Origin: Polyangiaceae bacterium
GTDB lineage: Bacteria; Myxococcota_A; Polyangia; Polyangiales; Polyangiaceae
DNA: 64,000 bases
Assembly: GCA_029261965.1 (NCBI GenBank)
Contig: JAJDAH010000224.1
Location: forward strand, 1-64,000
Reading direction: 5' to 3'
The notes beneath the pieces were generated by a model, which searched no databases, was not told the DNA's origin, and worked only from the letters and a program-made list of their open reading frames with translations. A program made the translations under genes and the position numbers. Position 1 is the stretch's first letter. The number at the start of each line of letters is the position of its first letter. This document shows, in pieces, positions 49,572 to 58,664 of this stretch.

Positions 49572-52366
49572 GCGTCGAGCGCGCCCTTCACCGCCGCCGA
49601 CGACAGGCTGTCGCCAAGCACCATGCCGCGTCCGCAGACGACGTCGGGATCGGGCAGGAGCACGATCCTCGATTCCTCGACGGCTTCGAGCTCGGTCGGG
49701 CAATCGATGTCGACGAGATCCACCGCCGAGTGTTGGGCGCGACCGGCGCGAATCATTCCGGTCAACACGAGCACCTGCGTGGTCGAGTCGGTGGTGCGGG
49801 TCATTTCTCCGGCGCGCATCAACGTTGGAGTCCCGGCAGCGCACCACATGAGCCGATCTTCGTGGTCGAGATGCCGAAACCTCGGGAGCTTCCGCACGTG
49901 ATTGTCGAAGTTTCGTGTTCCGAAGGCTTGCCACACGCACTCACCGAGCTGAGGGGCCGCTTCGATGAGGTGCGCAAAGTCGTCCCTACCGATTTTTCCG
50001 AGGGTGACTGACGTGGCCGCCTTGATGGATGCGGTCCGCGGAGCACCGGTAAGCAGCGAAATTTCGCCGATGATGTCGCCTCCACCGAGCACGTCGACGA
50101 CCACTTCCTCGCCGTCGATTTCCTTGATCACGTGCACGGCGCCTCGGGCGATGACGAAGAGGGCGTCCCCCTTGTCCCCCTCCTTGAACAAGTAGTCGCC
50201 GACCGGAACGACCATCTCATCGGTGATGTCCGCCAGCTTGGCCAGTGCGGCTTCGTCCAGGGACTCGAAGAGAGGTGTCTTGGCGACCAGATCGGCGGTT
50301 TCCGGGATCTCGACCTGAGTGGCCATTCGCTTGAGCTCGCTCATGCGTTTTTCCACCGAGTGCAACTCCTGGTGGACTGCCGTGTGATCGAGAACCCCAT
50401 GCTCTTCGAGCCGCTCGAACGCTTCGCGCTCGAAGTTGAGCTGGATCCGTGTCGCCAATCTCGTTTCGATGGCGCACGCCATTTCGGGCAAATTCGTCCG
50501 CATGTCCTCGATGCGCTCCTTGCCCTGTCGCAGATACGACTGGTAGGTCGAGCGAATCTCGTCGACGACGTCGGCGTCCGCCCCCTTGATCGTGTCGAGA
50601 CTGCCGAGCACGTAGTCCGCAGCAACGCTCTCTGCCCTCGACAGGTCGTAAATGAGCGCGAGGTGATCGAAGTCGCTCTGACGCTTGCCGAAGAAACCGC
50701 CACCGATCTTCGGGAGCCGGGTCTTCGGCGGGCTCAGTTGACCTCGATCCATCCAGTCGAGCTGCCGATCGATCTCTGCGCTGAGGAGATTCACCGCTAC
50801 GGCGCCGAGGGTGCCGTTGGCGAACGCCTCCCAAAAGGCCTGGCGCTCGACGCTGAGAACCTGCCGCCAATATCCTGCGATCCGCTCGTCGGCGGGGGCT
50901 TCGGCTAGGCGTTTCCTGGTTTCAGCGATCTGCTTTTCCAGCACGGCGCAACGTTCCGCCAGGCGCTCTTCGACTTCGCTCCACACGACGGTGCGTAGAT
51001 CCCGTGATTGACCCACCTTCTCGATGTTCTCTCGAACGCGATCGAGCACGATCGCCCGGGCGCCCAGCGTCTGCAGCTGCTCGCTCAACGGCGGATCGCT
51101 GTAGCCGAGCTTGGCGAGTAACCGACCAATCGTCGTGCCATTGACGAGGATCGTGAGCAACACGACGCCGGCGGTCACCAGCAGGACCTGGTGCCGCAGA
51201 TCCGCGTCGATTTTGGGGTTCTGAGAGACGATTAGTGCCAGCGCGAGGGAAACCGCGCCGCGCAACCCGCCCCAGGCCATGACTGCGGAGTCCTTGCTGG
51301 ACACGCCCTCGCTCAGCTTGTTGGCGAGCGGTTGGAACAAGTAGGTCAACGCAAAACGAATCACCATCACCCCGACGTAGGCCGCCGCGATGAGGAAGAA
51401 GTCACTCAAGTGGGCGGACTGGAACTCCTTGGCGATCACCAATCCGACGAGGAAAAAGATGAGCGTGTTGGCGATGTATCCGAGCACCTCCCAGAAGCGG
51501 TGCAGGAAGTGCTGGATTTCGGGGCTGATTTTCGTCTTGCCGGTGCCGCTCATCCAAAGGCCAGCCACCACCACCGCCATCACCCCGGAGACGTGCAGCA
51601 TGCCCTCGGCGATGACCATCGCCGAGTAGGCGAGCAGGAGGGTCAGAGTGATCTCGCTCAGTGGGTCGTTGAAGAGCTGCTCGATCCACTTCGACAAGAC
51701 CCAGGCGAGCACGAGGCCGACGCCGATGCCGCCCGCTACGACCACGGCGAAGCTCGACAGCGCGCCGGTGGTGCTGAATTCGGTGACGTCGCCGCTGAGC
51801 ATCTTGACCAACAGCGTGAACACGACGATCGACGTGCCGTCGTTCAGCAGGCTCTCGCCCTCGACGAGCACGCCGAGCCGCTTCGACACACCGAGCTCGC
51901 GAAAAATCGCGACGACCGCCACCGGGTCCGTCGCGCTGATCAGCGCCCCGAACACGAGCGCGACGTGCCATCCCCACCCCCAGGTGGAGCCGGTCAGCGC
52001 GATCATGAGCGCTGCCACTGCCACGGTGCTCATGACCAGAGCTGGGACGGCGAGCAGCAGCACCGCGCCGACGTTCTTACGGAACTCGTTGACCTCGATG
52101 GCGTAGGCCGATTCGAAAACCAGCGCCGGCAGGAACACAAAAATGATCAGATCCGGACTGATGAGCGCGCCCTGGTTGATGAGCTGCAGAAAGCCTTGCC
52201 CGGATTCCCCGCCGGCTTCGCGCACCGCCACGCCGACACCGATGCCGAGCAGCAGCATGGCGATGGTGAACGGAAAGTGGGTTCGGGCGGAAAACAAGCG
52301 GGTCGCGGCGCCTACCAAGAGCGCCAACCCCGCGATGAGGACGACCGTGAATTCCGGCCCGTGCAT
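49568..52366 (-). CDS. Na+/H+ antiporter (CPA1/NHE type) with C-terminal cyclic-nucleotide-binding domain
   Basis: 932 residues from the ATG at 52366. The first 410 hold about 12-13 helices with the CPA1 ion-binding motif: ATDPVAVVAIFRELG near 143 and EGESLLNDGTSIVVF near 167, plus AWGGLRGAVSLALAL near 363. The long soluble tail has a helical region (430-690) and a cNMP-binding fold (about 715-830: VPVGDYLFKEGDKGDALFVIARGAVHV, GGGDIIGEISLLTGAPRTASIKA with the phosphate-cassette Arg). This layout recalls plant SOS1 and sperm-type NHEs. Predicted role: sodium extrusion and pH control gated by a cyclic nucleotide. Confidence 0.9.
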   Translation of the reverse strand: MHGPEFTVVLIAGLALLVGAATRLFSARTHFPFTIAMLLLGIGVGVAVREAGGESGQGFLQLINQGALISPDLIIFVFLPALVFESAYAIEVNEFRKNVGAVLLLAVPALVMSTVAVAALMIALTGSTWGWGWHVALVFGALISATDPVAVVAIFRELGVSKRLGVLVEGESLLNDGTSIVVFTLLVKMLSGDVTEFSTTGALSSFAVVVAGGIGVGLVLAWVLSKWIEQLFNDPLSEITLTLLLAYSAMVIAEGMLHVSGVMAVVVAGLWMSGTGKTKISPEIQHFLHRFWEVLGYIANTLIFFLVGLVIAKEFQSAHLSDFFLIAAAYVGVMVIRFALTYLFQPLANKLSEGVSSKDSAVMAWGGLRGAVSLALALIVSQNPKIDADLRHQVLLVTAGVVLLTILVNGTTIGRLLAKLGYSDPPLSEQLQTLGARAIVLDRVRENIEKVGQSRDLRTVVWSEVEERLAERCAVLEKQIAETRKRLAEAPADERIAGYWRQVLSVERQAFWEAFANGTLGAVAVNLLSAEIDRQLDWMDRGQLSPPKTRLPKIGGGFFGKRQSDFDHLALIYDLSRAESVAADYVLGSLDTIKGADADVVDEIRSTYQSYLRQGKERIEDMRTNLPEMACAIETRLATRIQLNFEREAFERLEEHGVLDHTAVHQELHSVEKRMSELKRMATQVEIPETADLVAKTPLFESLDEAALAKLADITDEMVVPVGDYLFKEGDKGDALFVIARGAVHVIKEIDGEEVVVDVLGGGDIIGEISLLTGAPRTASIKAATSVTLGKIGRDDFAHLIEAAPQLGECVWQAFGTRNFDNHVRKLPRFRHLDHEDRLMWCAAGTPTLMRAGEMTRTTDSTTQVLVLTGMIRAGRAQHSAVDLVDIDCPTELEAVEESRIVLLPDPDVVCGRGMVLGDSLSSAAVKGALDA

Positions 52367-52374
52367 GTCTCTAG

Positions 52375-53685
52375 CTAGATGTACTCGTTGATGAGGTTCT
52401 CGAGCAGCTCTTGGCGCCCGCTTGGAGAGCGCGCCGGATTGCCACGCTCGATCATGTAGCTCTCGAGCTCGGCAAATGTCGTTTTGCGCTCGTCGATCTT
52501 CTTCCCGATCCCCGAATCGTAGGACGAGTAGCGATCGCGAACGATCTTCTCGAGCGCACCGTCTGTCTTGATCGCCGCGGCAATCTTCAGGCCTCGGGCG
52601 AGGGCGTCCATCGCGCCGATGTGCGCGTGAAAGATGTCGATCACGTCGTAGCTCTCCCGCCTGACCTTGGCGTCGAAGTTGAGCCCGCCAGGTGAAATGC
52701 CGCCGTACCGGAGCAGCACCATCATGATCTGCGTCGTCAGATAGATGTTCGTCGGGAACTGATCCGTGTCCCAACCGAGCATGGGGTCGCCGACGTTGGC
52801 ATCCACCGATCCGAGGGCATCCTGGCTCGCCGCAAGCTCGATCTCGTGGATCATGTCGTGTCCGGCGAGCGTCGCGTGGTTCGTCTCGACGTTGAGCTTC
52901 ACCGGACCGAGCAGGTCGTGGGCTCGAAGAAACGCGATGACGTTGCCGACGTCGTAGTCGTACTGGTGTTTCATCGGCTCTCGCGGCTTCGGCTCGACGA
53001 GCAACTGCCCGGAAAAACCGATGTTGCGACAGTGCTCATGCGCCATACGGAGAAAGCTGCCCATGTGGTCCAGCTCTCGGCGCATGTCGGTGTTGTAGAC
53101 CGACTGATAACCTTCGCGACCGCCCCAGAAGACGTAGTTCTCGCCGCCAAGCTCGTGGGTGACCTCGATGGCCTTTTTGACTTGAGCCGCAGCGTAGGCG
53201 AACACGTCGGCGTTCGGGCTCGTGGCTGCCCCGTGCGCGAATCGAGGGTTCGAAAACAAGTTCGCCGTTCCCCAAAGCAAACGGACACCGCTCCGCTCCT
53301 GCTCCTCCTTCAGCACCGCGACGACTTCGTCGAGCTTTCGGTTGCTCTCGCGCAGGTTGTCACCCTCTGGCGCCACGTCCCGATCGTGGAAGCAATAAAA
53401 CGGAACGCCGAGCTTCTCGAACACCTCGAAGGCGACCCGGGCGCGCGTCTTGGCGTTCTCCACGCTTTCGGTGCCGTCGTCCCAGGGTCGCGAGATGGTG
53501 CCGGGGCCGAAGGGATCCGACCCGTCGCCCCTAAACGTGTGCCAGTACGCGACCGAGAATCGCAGATGCTCCGCCATCGATTTTCCGTCGACGACTTCGG
53601 CGGCGTCGTAGTGCTTGAACGCCAGGGGGTTCTTGCTCTTCGGGCCTTCGAACTCGATTTTCTGCACGTCGGGGATGAACGCCAT
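52375..53685 (-). CDS. xylA: xylose isomerase
   Basis: 436 residues of the group II (long) type: start [56 protein letters not shown] with the ring-opening His near 103, [14 protein letters not shown], and [18 protein letters not shown] with metal-binding Glu near 233. Converts xylose to xylulose using two divalent metals. No xylulokinase or xylose transporter is nearby. It starts only 25 bases from the divergent GFA gene, so its promoter must overlap coding sequence. Confidence 0.96.
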   Translation of the reverse strand: MAFIPDVQKIEFEGPKSKNPLAFKHYDAAEVVDGKSMAEHLRFSVAYWHTFRGDGSDPFGPGTISRPWDDGTESVENAKTRARVAFEVFEKLGVPFYCFHDRDVAPEGDNLRESNRKLDEVVAVLKEEQERSGVRLLWGTANLFSNPRFAHGAATSPNADVFAYAAAQVKKAIEVTHELGGENYVFWGGREGYQSVYNTDMRRELDHMGSFLRMAHEHCRNIGFSGQLLVEPKPREPMKHQYDYDVGNVIAFLRAHDLLGPVKLNVETNHATLAGHDMIHEIELAASQDALGSVDANVGDPMLGWDTDQFPTNIYLTTQIMMVLLRYGGISPGGLNFDAKVRRESYDVIDIFHAHIGAMDALARGLKIAAAIKTDGALEKIVRDRYSSYDSGIGKKIDERKTTFAELESYMIERGNPARSPSGRQELLENLINEYI

Positions 53686-53710
53686 CGGGACGCCATCGTA
53701 GACTGCCGGC

Positions 53711-54082
53711 GTGGAACACGTCTACGTCGGGGGCTGCCACTGCGGAGCCGTGCGGTTTCGGGTTCGTCTGGAAGAGAAGAAGGCCCTCGCGTGCAACTGC
53801 TCGGTGTGCACCAAAAAGGGATTCCTGCACCTCATCGTTCCGCCAGAACGTTTCGAGCTACTCGACGGGGAGAGCGCGCTTTGCACCTACGAGTTCAACA
53901 CGCGCGTCGCGAAGCACCGATTCTGCAAATTTTGCGGCATTCACCCGTACTATCGCCCCCGTTCCCACCCTGACCAGCTCTCCGTCAACCTCCGTTGCCT
54001 CGACGGGGTCGAGCTCGACACCTTCACCCTCGTGCCTTTCGATGGTCAGAACTGGGAAACGAACGTCGACAGCATCCGCTGA
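53711..54082 (+). CDS. GFA (glutathione-dependent formaldehyde-activating/CENP-V-like) family protein
   Basis: 123 residues from a GTG at 53711. Zinc-binding pattern [10 protein letters not shown] (Cys9, Cys11), [10 protein letters not shown] (Cys28, Cys30, Cys33) and [13 protein letters not shown], as in GFA domains. Named for formaldehyde handling in one member; most are uncharacterised zinc proteins. Its 3' end overlaps the mutY frame by 41 bases. Confidence 0.9.
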   Translation: MEHVYVGGCHCGAVRFRVRLEEKKALACNCSVCTKKGFLHLIVPPERFELLDGESALCTYEFNTRVAKHRFCKFCGIHPYYRPRSHPDQLSVNLRCLDGVELDTFTLVPFDGQNWETNVDSIR

Positions 54083-55172
54083 GCACGCCACTCGACTCGC
54101 GCGAGGCGGGCCGTGGTTGTCGGCGGCGCTTTTGCGCTGGTACCGCCAGCACCGCCGCGATTTGCCATGGCGGAGAACCCGAGACCCCTACGCCATCTGG
54201 GTGAGCGAGATCATGCTGCAACAGACGGGAGTCTCGACCGTGGCTCCCTACTTCGAGCGTTGGATGGATCGCTTCGGTGACGTGGCCGCACTCGCCGACG
54301 CCACCGAAGACGAGGTGCTGCACGCTTGGCAGGGCCTCGGCTACTATTCACGCGCGCGGAGCCTGCACAAAGCGGCGCAGGTGGTAGCGACCGAGCACGG
54401 AGGCCGGGTTCCCAACACCGTCGATGGCCTGCTCGCGCTGCCGGGTATCGGGCGCTATTCCGCCGGGGCGATCGCCAGCATCGCCTATGGGGCTCGAGCT
54501 GCCGTGGTCGACGGCAACGTGGTGCGCGTGCTCTGTCGCGTTTTCGGCCTGCGGGGCGATCCCGCGAAGTCTCCGCTCTCGAACACGCTGTGGGAGGCCG
54601 CCGAGCGACTGCTCCCCAAGGGCGAGGTTTCGGACTTCAACCAAGCCTTGATGGAGCTCGGTGCGACGGTGTGCCACCCGAAAGCTGCGCCGGAGTGTGT
54701 GAGGTGCCCTCTGCGAAAGCGGTGCGCCGCGCACCTCGAAGGAACCACTGCCCTCCTGCCCGAGCTCGCCAAGAAGAAAAAACCACAAGCGGTGCACATG
54801 GTCGCGGCGATTGTGTGGCGCTCGGGGAAAGTCCTGGTCGGCAAGGTCCCCGAAACGGCCGGGCGGTGGCGCGGCATGTGGAGGTTTCCTTCGGTGGAAG
54901 TCGCCGCCCGGGAGTCGAGCGAAGCCGCGGTTCGCCGCGCCACTCGGCAGTGGGTGGGCCGAGAAGCCGCGCCTCGGGATCTCTTCCACGTCGTGAAGCT
55001 CCACGTGACGCGTTACCGGATAACGCTCGACGCCTACCGGTGTGGGCCGACAAACGGCCGCTTGAGAGCGGTTGCCTGCGCTGAATTTGCCTGGAAGCGA
55101 CCCGATGAGCTCGCGGACCTCGCCATGCCGAAGGGCGACCGCGCCATAGCGAACCGCGTTGCCGACGTCTGA
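54042..55172 (+). CDS. mutY: A/G-specific adenine glycosylase
   Basis: Removes adenine paired with 8-oxoguanine. 376 residues by the ATG at 54042; that start overlaps the GFA gene by 41 bases, and a TTG near 54117 is an alternative. Present are LLRWYRQHRRDLPWR, SEIMLQQTGV with catalytic Glu, the helix-hairpin-helix ALPGIGRYSAGAIASIAYG, and VVDGNVVRV with catalytic Asp. The iron-sulfur loop reads C-x7-C-x2-C-x5-C, one residue longer in the first interval than the common C-x6-C. The C-terminal NUDIX-like domain (about 245-370) that recognises 8-oxoG is complete. Confidence 0.96.
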   Translation: MVRTGKRTSTASAEHATRLARGGPWLSAALLRWYRQHRRDLPWRRTRDPYAIWVSEIMLQQTGVSTVAPYFERWMDRFGDVAALADATEDEVLHAWQGLGYYSRARSLHKAAQVVATEHGGRVPNTVDGLLALPGIGRYSAGAIASIAYGARAAVVDGNVVRVLCRVFGLRGDPAKSPLSNTLWEAAERLLPKGEVSDFNQALMELGATVCHPKAAPECVRCPLRKRCAAHLEGTTALLPELAKKKKPQAVHMVAAIVWRSGKVLVGKVPETAGRWRGMWRFPSVEVAARESSEAAVRRATRQWVGREAAPRDLFHVVKLHVTRYRITLDAYRCGPTNGRLRAVACAEFAWKRPDELADLAMPKGDRAIANRVADV

Positions 55173-55304
55173 ATCTCTCTGGAACCCGATGGCAGATTTC
55201 GAGGGTTGCCATTGCAGACACCTCCCTCGCGCCACAGAGTCAATCGGCGCCGGTTCACCCGAGCCGGTAGAATCCCGACGAGAAGAGAAGGGACGACGAG
55301 CGTC

Positions 55305-55901
55305 ATGACCACGATAGGAATGCTGTTGTTCGACGACCTCGAAGAGCTCGACCTCGTCGGTCCGTGGGAAGTGTTCACGATGGCGGCGAAAGGCCGCGAA
55401 GACGGTAGCCGCGTCGTTTCGATCGCGGAAAAAACGGCGCCCATCAAGTGCGCCAAAGGACTGGAGATCGTCCCGGGATACGACCTCGAAAACGCCCCGG
55501 AGCTGGACGTCGTCCTGGTCCCTGGAGGCGAAGGCACGCGGCGCGAGCTCGAAAACCAGAGATTGCTCGCGTGGCTCCGGAAAACGGGGGCGGAGTGCGA
55601 CTGGGTGACGAGCGTCTGCACGGGCGCCCTTCTGCTGCATGCCGCGGGCTTCACCAGCGGCAAGCGCATCACGACTCATTGGGCGTTCGTCGAAACCCTC
55701 CGCGGGCTCGCGAAGGACGCCACCGTGCTCTCGAACGTCCGTTACGTGCGGGACGGGAACGTCGTCACCGCCGCCGGAGTGAGCGCGGGCATCGACATGG
55801 CCCTGTGGCTCACCGGGCAACTCTGGGGCGTGGACCACGCTCGAACCACGCAGCGGATGATGCAATACGACCCCGCACCACCGTACGCCGCCGACGTTTG
55901 A
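55305..55901 (+). CDS. DJ-1/PfpI-family protein
   Basis: 198 residues from the ATG at 55305. Glutamine-amidotransferase-like fold with EELDLVGPWEVF near 12 (conserved Glu), LDVVLVPGGEGTRRE near 68 and the nucleophile-elbow TSVCTGALLLHAAG with Cys near 106, plus RITTHWAFVETL with the His. It resembles the GATase1 domain of isonitrile hydratase and related PfpI proteins, here without an AraC-type regulator domain. Substrate unknown. Its terminal codons GACGTTTGA form an inverted repeat with the end of the convergent aceE. Confidence 0.9.
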   Translation: MTTIGMLLFDDLEELDLVGPWEVFTMAAKGREDGSRVVSIAEKTAPIKCAKGLEIVPGYDLENAPELDVVLVPGGEGTRRELENQRLLAWLRKTGAECDWVTSVCTGALLLHAAGFTSGKRITTHWAFVETLRGLAKDATVLSNVRYVRDGNVVTAAGVSAGIDMALWLTGQLWGVDHARTTQRMMQYDPAPPYAADV

Positions 55902-55967
55902 ATCTCGCTAGACCATGTCGACCGCAGGAATCTGGCGTCGACTCCACCAGGGACGCATTGATGCTGA

Positions 55968-58634
55968 TCAAACGTCGATGGGCACGCGCTTTTCCGCGTC
56001 GATGCCCAACACGGATCGCGCGCTGACGACGTCGTCGACACCGAGCTTGCCGTCGACTCGCAGCGCGTCGATGGCGGCAAACGCGATCGATTCGGCGTCC
56101 ACTTCGAAGTGGCGCCTCAGCGCCTCTCGGGTGTCGCTCATTCCGAACCCATCGGTGCCGAGTGGCACGAAGGTGCCTGGCACGAAGCGCGCGATCTGGT
56201 CTGGCACCAGCTTCATGAAGTCGGTAGCGGCGACGAACGGCCCGTCGACTCCCGAAAGAACCTCACGGAGGTAGGGCACCCGGCGCTCGCCGGGGTTGAG
56301 CCGATTGTGGCGCTCGCACGCCAGCGCGTCCGCGCGCAACTGCTGGTAGCTCGTCGCGCTCCAGACGTCGGCGGCGATGTCGAACTTCTCCGCCAACAGC
56401 TCTTGAGCGCGAAGGGCTTCTCTCAAGATCGAGCCGCTGCCAAAGAGCTGCACCCGGTGCTGGCCGTCGATCTGGGCGACGCGGTAGCGGTACAACCCGG
56501 CGATGATGCCGTTCTTGACGCCATCTTCCATCGGCGGCTGGCTGTACGCCTCGTTCTGAAGCGTGATGTAGTAAAATACATTTTCGTCGTCGGCGAACAT
56601 TCGTTGCATGCCCTCGCGCACGATCGTGGCCAGCTCGTAGGCCCACGCCACGTCGTATCCGAGACAATTCGGCACGCAGCCAGCCAGAACGTGGCTGTGA
56701 CCGTCTTCGTGCTGGAGACCTTCGCCGTTCAATGTGGTGCGGCCGGCGGTCGCGCCGAGCAGGAACCCCCGCCCCATCGAGTCTCCGAACGCCCACATTT
56801 GATCGCCGGTGCGCTGGAACCCGAACATCGAGTAAAAAATGTAGAACGGGATCATCGGCTGACCGTGAGTCGCGTAGGCGGTTCCCGCGGCCGTGAAAGA
56901 CGCCATCGAGCCCGCCTCGGTGATGCCTTCTTCCAGCACTTGGCCGTCCTTGCTTTCGCGGTAATAGAGCAGCCGACCCTTGTCGACTGGCTCGTACAGC
57001 TGACCGTGGGCGGCGTAGATACCGACCTGGCTGAAGAGCGCGTCCATGCCGAATGTGCGGGCCTCGTCGGGAATGATCGGGACGATGCGATTGCCGACCT
57101 TCTTGTCACGCAGAAGTTTCGACAGCAGGCGTGCGAACACCATCGTCGTCGACGCCTCCCCTTTTTTCATCCCCTGGAAGAACTCGCCGTAAGCGTCCTC
57201 GCCGGGTAGCTCGAGGGGCACCTGCACGGTCGAGCGGCGGCGTGGGACACACCCTCCGAGCGCTTGCCGTCGCTCGAGCATGTATTGGACCTCCGGGCTG
57301 CTCTCGCCCGGATGGTAAAACGGCGCCTCCTTGATCTGCTCGTCCGGCACCGGCAGCTCTAGCGTGTCGCGGAAGTGGCGAAGCTCCTCGAGCTCCATCT
57401 TCTTCTTCTGGTGGGTGACGTTGCTGCCCTCGAAACCTTCGCCGAGAGTCCACCCCTTGACCGTGTGGGCCAGAATGGCCGTGGGTCGACCGGGGTGGTC
57501 CACGGCCGCGCGAATCCCCGCGTTGATCTTTCGCATGCTGTGACCGCCGCGCCGCAAGCGGCTGATGTCCCCGTCGCTCAATTCGGCGACCATTTGCAGC
57601 AGCCGTGGATCCGTTCCGAAAAAGTGACTCCGAATGAAGTCCCCGGGCGCCGTCGTGTAGCGCTGCCACTGCCCATCGACGACTTCACCCATTCGGCGTC
57701 GCAACACTCCGTCGGTATCCTGGGCGAGGATCGGGTCCCAGTCCTCGCTCCACACGATTTTCACGACGTTCCAGCCGGCGCCGCGGAACACCGCCTCGAG
57801 CTCCTGCACGATCTTGCCGTTTCCGCGCACGGGCCCATCGAGCCGCTGGAGGTTGCAGTTGACCACGAAAGTCAGGTTGTCGAGGCCCTCGCGCGCGGCG
57901 ATGCTCAGACTGCCGAGGGACTCGGGCTCGTCGCTCTCGCCGTCTCCCATGAAGCACCAAACCCGCGAGCCGGATGTGTCGACGAGACCGCGCGCGTGCA
58001 AATAGCGGTTGAACCGCGCCTGGTAGATCGCCGCGATTGGTCCAAGGCCCATGCTGACCGTGGGAAACTCCCAGAAAGAGGGCATCAGGCGTGGGTGCGG
58101 GTACGACGGCAGCCCGTACTCCACCTCCCGACGAAAGCACTCCATCATGTCGAGTGGGATCCGCCCCTCGAGGAACGCGCGGGCGTACACGCCCGGGGCG
58201 GCGTGCCCCTGGAAGTAAATCTGATCACCGCTCGTACCGTCGTCTTTGCCACGGAAGAAGTGATTGAAGCCGACTTCGTACAAGCTGGCGGACGAAGCGT
58301 AGCTCGACAGGTGTCCGCCGATGCCTTCGTTGCGGATGTTGGCGCGATGCACCATCGCCACGGCGTTCCACCGGACGATTCGTCGGATGCGTTTCTCGAG
58401 CTCTTCGTCCCCCGGATATGCCGGTTCTTGTTCCACCGGGACGGTGTTCACGAAATCCGTAGTCAAGGGTCCCTCGGGGGTGACGCCCCGACGGCGGGCG
58501 ACTTCGAGAACACGCTTGAGGAGGAAACGCGCTCTGTCGGTTCCACCGGCTTCGATGACGGAGTCGAGCGAGTCGATCCACTCCCGAGTTTCGGTGGGAT
58601 CGCGATCAGCCCCTTCGGGCCTGAAGGTGTGCAT
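55968..58634 (-). CDS. aceE: pyruvate dehydrogenase E1 component, homodimeric type
   Basis: 888 residues, the size and order of AceE. TPP-binding GDGESDEPESLGSLSIAAREGLDNLTFVVNCN near 233, HSMRKINAG near 370, KGWTLGEGFEGSNVTHQKKKM near 395, and the second-half ARTFGMDALFSQVGIY near 535 and GEGLQHEDGHSH near 640. It decarboxylates pyruvate and acetylates lipoyl-E2. No aceF or lpd follows in the window. The window therefore carries two unrelated types of E1, this one and the alpha subunit at its left edge. Confidence 0.97.
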   Translation of the reverse strand: MHTFRPEGADRDPTETREWIDSLDSVIEAGGTDRARFLLKRVLEVARRRGVTPEGPLTTDFVNTVPVEQEPAYPGDEELEKRIRRIVRWNAVAMVHRANIRNEGIGGHLSSYASSASLYEVGFNHFFRGKDDGTSGDQIYFQGHAAPGVYARAFLEGRIPLDMMECFRREVEYGLPSYPHPRLMPSFWEFPTVSMGLGPIAAIYQARFNRYLHARGLVDTSGSRVWCFMGDGESDEPESLGSLSIAAREGLDNLTFVVNCNLQRLDGPVRGNGKIVQELEAVFRGAGWNVVKIVWSEDWDPILAQDTDGVLRRRMGEVVDGQWQRYTTAPGDFIRSHFFGTDPRLLQMVAELSDGDISRLRRGGHSMRKINAGIRAAVDHPGRPTAILAHTVKGWTLGEGFEGSNVTHQKKKMELEELRHFRDTLELPVPDEQIKEAPFYHPGESSPEVQYMLERRQALGGCVPRRRSTVQVPLELPGEDAYGEFFQGMKKGEASTTMVFARLLSKLLRDKKVGNRIVPIIPDEARTFGMDALFSQVGIYAAHGQLYEPVDKGRLLYYRESKDGQVLEEGITEAGSMASFTAAGTAYATHGQPMIPFYIFYSMFGFQRTGDQMWAFGDSMGRGFLLGATAGRTTLNGEGLQHEDGHSHVLAGCVPNCLGYDVAWAYELATIVREGMQRMFADDENVFYYITLQNEAYSQPPMEDGVKNGIIAGLYRYRVAQIDGQHRVQLFGSGSILREALRAQELLAEKFDIAADVWSATSYQQLRADALACERHNRLNPGERRVPYLREVLSGVDGPFVAATDFMKLVPDQIARFVPGTFVPLGTDGFGMSDTREALRRHFEVDAESIAFAAIDALRVDGKLGVDDVVSARSVLGIDAEKRVPIDV

Positions 58635-58664
58635 GGCCCCGGGAGTGTACAGGTTCTGGGGCCG

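Noticed and set aside
55892-55977. Inverted repeat CGACGTTTGA / TCAAACGTCG with a 66-base loop between convergent genes
   Set aside because: It arises because both genes end in Asp-Val-stop with the same codons; the loop is too long for a convincing terminator.
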